A program made the position numbers and the translations under genes. Shown here piece after piece: positions 61,059 to 64,000 of a DNA stretch of 64,000 nt. This DNA is from Winogradskyella sp. (lineage in GTDB: Bacteria > Bacteroidota > Bacteroidia > Flavobacteriales > Flavobacteriaceae), in NCBI RefSeq assembly GCF_003712105.1, contig NZ_RHLG01000004.1, positions 62,001 to 126,000 on the forward strand. The letters are read 5' to 3'. The notes below the pieces were generated by a model. The model saw only the letters and a program-made list of their open reading frames with translations, did not search any database and was not told the DNA's origin. Numbering within the stretch: the first letter of the stretch is position 1; every line of letters begins with the position of its first letter.

Positions 61059-61403
61059 ATGGATGAAGATATTTTAATACCTATCAGTCTATTTGCAGCA
61101 ATTTTCGGAATCGTTTACTTATACTTTTCTACAAGAAATAAAGAAAGACTTGCATTAATAGAAAAAGGAGCTGACGCTAGTATTTTTAACCTTGGAAAGC
61201 GAACAGGTTCATCTTGGAAAGTTGTGGTTCTAAACTTAGCTTTTCTTTTAATGGGCATCGGGTTAGGTGTCTTTATAGCTAATATTTTAGACACGTATTC
61301 TGGTTTAGACGACGAAGCTGTATATCCTGCCATGATATTCTTAATGGCTGGTGTAGGACTATATGTAGGCTTCACACAAACTAAAAAAGCATTAGAAGAC
61401 TAA
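61059..61403 (+). CDS. Small DUF6249-like membrane protein
   Basis: A 114-residue inner-membrane protein with three hydrophobic segments: about 5-22 (ILIPISLFAAIFGIVYLYF), 52-74 (VVVLNLAFLLMGIGLGVFIANIL) and 85-104. The loop RNKERLALIEKGADASIF after the first helix (the E-R-x-x-x-I-E-x-G signature) is what I associate with DUF6249. It is divergent from an ECF sigma gene and has the same promoter element, so it is probably a target of that sigma. Its stop is followed by a strong terminator. It might modulate the membrane anti-sigma, but that is conjecture. Confidence 0.75.
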   Translation: MDEDILIPISLFAAIFGIVYLYFSTRNKERLALIEKGADASIFNLGKRTGSSWKVVVLNLAFLLMGIGLGVFIANILDTYSGLDDEAVYPAMIFLMAGVGLYVGFTQTKKALED

Positions 61404-61423
61404 ACAAATCAATCAACCCAATT

Positions 61424-61463
61424 AAAAACGCCGCTATCATAATTATTGATAGCGGCGTTTTTT
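61424..61463 (+). terminator. Strong terminator after the DUF6249-like gene
   Basis: A 16-base-pair perfect stem (AAAAACGCCGCTATCA / TGATAGCGGCGTTTTT) with a 7-base loop, then more T. The best terminator of the window. Confidence 0.95.
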
Positions 61464-61478
61464 GTGTTAAGAAAAATG

Positions 61479-61486
61479 TATCTTTA
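61479..61486 (+). promoter_or_regulatory. -7-like box 5 bases before an ATG
   Basis: TATCTTTA (one mismatch to TAnnTTTG) ends 5 bases before the ATG at 61492 and follows the terminator directly, so the gene must have a promoter here. Confidence 0.45.
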
Positions 61487-61491
61487 ATATT

Positions 61492-62481
61492 ATGTTGAAA
61501 CAACTTAACCTCATCCTATGCTTCATAATTGTATTGCAAAGCGAAGCACAAATTACAATTATTGACTCCGAATCTAAACTGCCTGTATCTTATGCCTCTG
61601 TTTCTTTTGGCAACGGAAATGGAATTGTAGCCGATAATGAAGGCTATTTTCTATTTACAAAAAAACTTTACCCAGATATTGATTCACTTTTTATTTCAGC
61701 ATTGGGTTATAAGGACTTATCTATAGCTTCAAATAATTTAAAAACTGAATTATTTCTACGACCTCAAGCGGATGAGTTAGATGAGGTTATTATTGGTGTA
61801 AAACTCAATAAGACAACGAACAAAAAATACAAAACCACAAGTCTTAAACCATATCTAGATGATGATTATTACTCGTGTTGGTTACCAACTATTGAGTCTG
61901 AAATAGCCGTTTATTTCCCAAATAAAAGTGAAAAACTAAAACGTATTGCAGCAGTAAAATTCCCTATTGCACTTGAGTCTAAGGATTGGAAAAAACGTAA
62001 GCGAGCCAATAAGGATAAAAAGAAATTTTCAACGCTATTTAAGGTTAATCTTTATGAATATAAAGATGGCAAACCTGGGAAAAATTTAAATACCAATACT
62101 ATTGTTTTTCGAGCTACCGAAACAGATGGTGATTATTACAATCTAGACATTAGAGAAGAAGATATTGTAATGCCGAAAGAAGGTGTGTTTGTTTCTCTAC
62201 AAGTTTTAGGGTATACAGATAAGAATGGTAAACTATTGCCTAACAAAAAATACAAGGAAATAAATGGAAAAAATGGGATTGTAAAAATACCAACCAATTT
62301 TAGGCCACTTTTACCATTTACAGGTGAAATTAAAGAACATCGAACCTATGTGAAACGTGTATTTATAAATGGAAATAACTGGGTGTTATTTAAGAACGGC
62401 AATGGGTTTTCGTCAACATTACTTGGAAAAGGACTAAACAATTACGGTATAGGTTTGGATTTGGATATATTTAAAGACTAA
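61492..62481 (+). CDS. Exported carboxypeptidase-regulatory-like domain protein
   Basis: A 329-residue exported protein (signal peptide MLKQLNLILCFIIVLQSEAQ). Residues about 21-95 are a regulatory beta-sandwich of the kind seen in TonB-receptor N-termini: DSESKLPVSYASVSFGNGNGIVADNEGYFLF and ISALGYKDLSI, then DELDEVIIGVKL. The remainder is beta-rich and basic in the middle (SKDWKKRKRANKDKKKF); I do not recognise it. It is related in its first domain to the proteins at 40722 and 43661 but not in the second half. Convergent with the M15 peptidase gene, the two stops being directly adjacent. Confidence 0.75.
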   Translation: MLKQLNLILCFIIVLQSEAQITIIDSESKLPVSYASVSFGNGNGIVADNEGYFLFTKKLYPDIDSLFISALGYKDLSIASNNLKTELFLRPQADELDEVIIGVKLNKTTNKKYKTTSLKPYLDDDYYSCWLPTIESEIAVYFPNKSEKLKRIAAVKFPIALESKDWKKRKRANKDKKKFSTLFKVNLYEYKDGKPGKNLNTNTIVFRATETDGDYYNLDIREEDIVMPKEGVFVSLQVLGYTDKNGKLLPNKKYKEINGKNGIVKIPTNFRPLLPFTGEIKEHRTYVKRVFINGNNWVLFKNGNGFSSTLLGKGLNNYGIGLDLDIFKD

Positions 62482-63168
62482 TCACTCCGCAATTTCAAAA
62501 TTAAAAAAAGTATCAGGAAATGGTTCACCTCTGAGTGTAAAATGCCACCATTCTTTTGGGTAATTTCTAAATCCAAATTTTAACATGACATCCTGAAGTT
62601 TTTTCCTGTTTAGCTTTTGTTGTTCAGTTATATTTTGATAATCAACCCAAGAAGCTTCCCCAAAAAAATCGAAGGCACTTCCCATATCTAGAGGAATTCC
62701 CGTCTCGCCACTGATAATAGTTAAGTCCACAGTACTACCTCGGCTATGACCAGACTTGCTAGCTATATAACCTTCTTTAAATAGATTTCGTTTTTTAACA
62801 TCCGGATAAAACTCAGACTTTTTTAATGTATCATTAATCTGTCTTGCCCAACGTACAAAATGATTTACAGCACGCTGTGGTCTATAACCGTCGTAAACCT
62901 TAAGACACAAGTTTTCGTTCTGCAAATAATCATGTACAAGCTTCAATTGTGTTGCAGCAGCTTTTGTAAGGTATAAGGTGTTAGACTTATATCCTTCAAT
63001 AGTATCTCCAACAAAATTATGAGTAGAATAATATTTCAATTCCACATTTAAATCAGGAATAACTTCAGAAACTTTTATAAAGTCTTTTGGAATGGAATTA
63101 TCTTGACGTACTGCTAAAAGAGAATAGCAGACTAACAAAAGAAATAAGCTATTTTTGTAAAACTTCAT
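62482..63168 (-). CDS. M15-family D-alanyl-D-alanine dipeptidase (VanX/DdpX-like)
   Basis: A 228-residue zinc dipeptidase that splits D-Ala-D-Ala, for cell-wall recycling. A signal-like hydrophobic stretch opens it (FYKNSLFLLLVCYSLLAV). The metal site is complete: His141 and Asp148 (SGHSRGSTVD, the SxHxxGxAxD motif) and His209 with catalytic Glu206 (EWWHF). Arg96 in DGYRPQRA is the transition-state-stabilising residue. The length fits VanX/DdpX (about 200) plus a signal peptide, suggesting a periplasmic housekeeping enzyme. There is no vanH/vanA companion, so no reason to infer glycopeptide resistance. Confidence 0.9.
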   Translation of the reverse strand: MKFYKNSLFLLLVCYSLLAVRQDNSIPKDFIKVSEVIPDLNVELKYYSTHNFVGDTIEGYKSNTLYLTKAAATQLKLVHDYLQNENLCLKVYDGYRPQRAVNHFVRWARQINDTLKKSEFYPDVKKRNLFKEGYIASKSGHSRGSTVDLTIISGETGIPLDMGSAFDFFGEASWVDYQNITEQQKLNRKKLQDVMLKFGFRNYPKEWWHFTLRGEPFPDTFFNFEIAE

Positions 63169-63195
63169 TTGAAGCTAATTTAGTTAAAAATAGTT

Positions 63196-63801
63196 ATGGA
63201 TTTGTTCTCAGAAACACATCAACCATTAAATCTTCCTGATGCTGAGTTAATTTACATCCCAAATTTCTTTTCTCAGACAGAAGCAGATAATTATTTTAAT
63301 TCAATATTAAAACAGACAGATTGGCAACAAGATGATATTACTGTATTTGGAAAAACCTACAAACAACCAAGGTTAACTGCACTATACGGAAGCTCCTTAA
63401 GACCATATTCTTATTCTAATATTACAATGTATCCCAAACCGTTTCCAGGCTATATTCTGGATATAAAAAAGAGAGTAGAAAGTATTGCTCATCATGAATT
63501 CAATACAGTTTTGCTGAACCTTTACAGAAATGGAAATGATAGCAATGGCTGGCATTCAGATAATGAAAAAGAACTTGGAAAACATCCAATAATTGCATCG
63601 GTTACGTTTGGTGAAGAACGACCATTTCACTTTAAACATAGACAATTAAAAGAACAACGTCATAAAATAATTTTAAAACACGGTAGTCTTTTAATAATGA
63701 AAGGCACCATGCAATCGCATTGGTTACATCAGATAGCGAAAACAAGAAAGGTTATTGAGGAACGAATTAATCTTACTTTTAGAACTATAATAGGTATATA
63801 A
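63196..63801 (+). CDS. AlkB-like 2-oxoglutarate/Fe(II) dioxygenase
   Basis: A 201-residue DNA-repair-type dioxygenase that oxidatively removes methyl groups from bases. Iron ligands are His120 and Asp122 (NGWHSDNEKEL), and His178 in IMKGTMQSHWLHQI. The 2-oxoglutarate arginine is in the final ERINLTFR. LYGSSLRPYSYSNITMYPKPFP and PIIASVTFGEERPFHFKH are typical of the bacterial ALKBH2/3-like branch. It diverges from the M15 gene across 27 bases with no room for a long control region. No ada or alkA gene is adjacent. Confidence 0.92.
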   Translation: MDLFSETHQPLNLPDAELIYIPNFFSQTEADNYFNSILKQTDWQQDDITVFGKTYKQPRLTALYGSSLRPYSYSNITMYPKPFPGYILDIKKRVESIAHHEFNTVLLNLYRNGNDSNGWHSDNEKELGKHPIIASVTFGEERPFHFKHRQLKEQRHKIILKHGSLLIMKGTMQSHWLHQIAKTRKVIEERINLTFRTIIGI

Positions 63802-63806
63802 AAAAT

Positions 63807-63838
63807 GAGAAGTCGAGATCCCTCAATCTCGACTTCTC
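63807..63838 (+). terminator. Bidirectional terminator after the AlkB-like gene
   Basis: A perfect 13-base-pair stem (GAGAAGTCGAGAT / ATCTCGACTTCTC) with a 6-base loop, 5 bases after the stop. Leftward it is followed by ATTTTTTATA. Its GAAGTCGA word is like the palindrome at 17695. Confidence 0.85.
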
Positions 63839-63954
63839 TAATTTGCTTTGATTTTATGCCGGTAGATTCGGGATTCCTAAGCCAACAACATAATGCAAAT
63901 ATTTAATTAATTAATCCATTGAACTAAAAACTAATTTAGTACTCGACAAATATA
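63839..63954 (-). ncRNA. Candidate small leftward transcript between a -7 box and a terminator
   Basis: Reading leftward, TATATTTG (63954-63947) is an exact -7 box. About 110 bases later comes the stem at 63838-63807 followed by a T-run. No open frame longer than a few codons lies between on this strand. A -33 element is missing, so this is weak. Rightward, only a 16-codon frame (63856-63906) is present. The last 46 bases of the window show nothing further. Confidence 0.25.
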
Positions 63955-64000
63955 AACGGGGATTTTAAATTTACCGTTTAAAAACTCTATTTATCGATGA

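Noticed and set aside
62482-63168. VanX-like dipeptidase as a vancomycin-resistance gene
   Set aside because: No vanH, vanA or vanRS neighbours; M15 dipeptidases of this type are ordinary cell-wall recycling enzymes in Gram-negative bacteria.
1-64000. tRNA or rRNA genes
   Set aside because: I looked for T-loop words (GGTTCAAATCC/GGTTCGAATCC types) and long GC-rich stretches outside genes and saw none. A covariance-model scan would be decisive.

Overview
This window reads as a chromosomal segment of a marine-type member of the family Flavobacteriaceae (phylum Bacteroidota). It is AT-rich. The evidence is the Bacteroidota -7 promoter box TAnnTTTG (best cases TTTG-N19-TATTTTTG), almost no Shine-Dalgarno sequences, several proteins with type IX secretion (T9SS) type B sorting domains ending in HFALKR, DUF5606, DUF349 and DUF3667 proteins, and a DnaJ with only one of its two zinc centres. 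I see no tRNA, rRNA, CRISPR array, prophage or insertion sequence. Nearly all the sequence is coding, and no gap between genes exceeds about 260 bases.

Layout. 1-5.0 kb: the end of aroE, a DUF349 protein, then a leftward housekeeping group ruvX / def-DUF5606-mazG. 5.2-11.3 kb: dapD, then a cell-surface glycan group (GT9 heptosyltransferase-like, three GT2 glycosyltransferases, a WaaP/InaA-like kinase and an FkbM methyltransferase), probably for the LPS core. 11.4-18.6 kb: an operon of a CCA/polyA polymerase-like protein, a GNAT and heme A synthase; then a pRiA4b-type protein, DUF3667, an unrecognised protein with protein-kinase-like motifs, and an ABC-2 exporter pair split by a palindromic repeat. 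18.6-33.7 kb: five consecutive rightward genes for very large secreted surface proteins. They are built from ~90-residue repeats, and two neighbours share a nearly identical 960-bp 3' end. 33.7-38.3 kb: uvrB, TerB-like, YehS-like, a small exported protein and sucC. 38.3-48.5 kb: two operons of exported or outer-membrane-associated proteins (MG2/plug-like, two paralogous carboxypeptidase-regulatory-like proteins, exported DinB-like, M28 peptidase, PPK2) around lysA. 48.5-54.8 kb: an ABC exporter, DUF6268 outer-membrane protein and NtrC-type regulator operon, then grpE-dnaJ. 55-61.5 kb: two separate ECF sigma-factor modules. 61.5-64 kb: a carboxypeptidase-regulatory-like protein, an M15 D-Ala-D-Ala dipeptidase and an AlkB-like dioxygenase.

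Most notable observations. (1) The sigma factor at 60.3-60.9 kb diverges from a small membrane protein. Both genes carry an identically spaced CTGTAACCTAA-N11-GTCGTC element, which looks like a mirrored, autoregulated ECF promoter pair; a weaker third copy lies before the exported protein at 36.6 kb. (2) A second ECF sigma / RskA-type anti-sigma pair diverges from a fasciclin gene, resembling the mycobacterial SigK-RskA-MPT70/83 arrangement. (3) The adhesin pair carries a recent 960-bp duplication or gene conversion. (4) A divergent kinase-fold candidate lies at 15.6-16.6 kb. (5) The NtrC-like regulator lacks its DNA-binding domain. (6) Several -7 boxes lie only 4-9 nt from the start codon, suggesting leaderless mRNAs. 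Several start codons were moved downstream of the longest possible frame because the longer frame would run into a promoter box or use a poor TTG.
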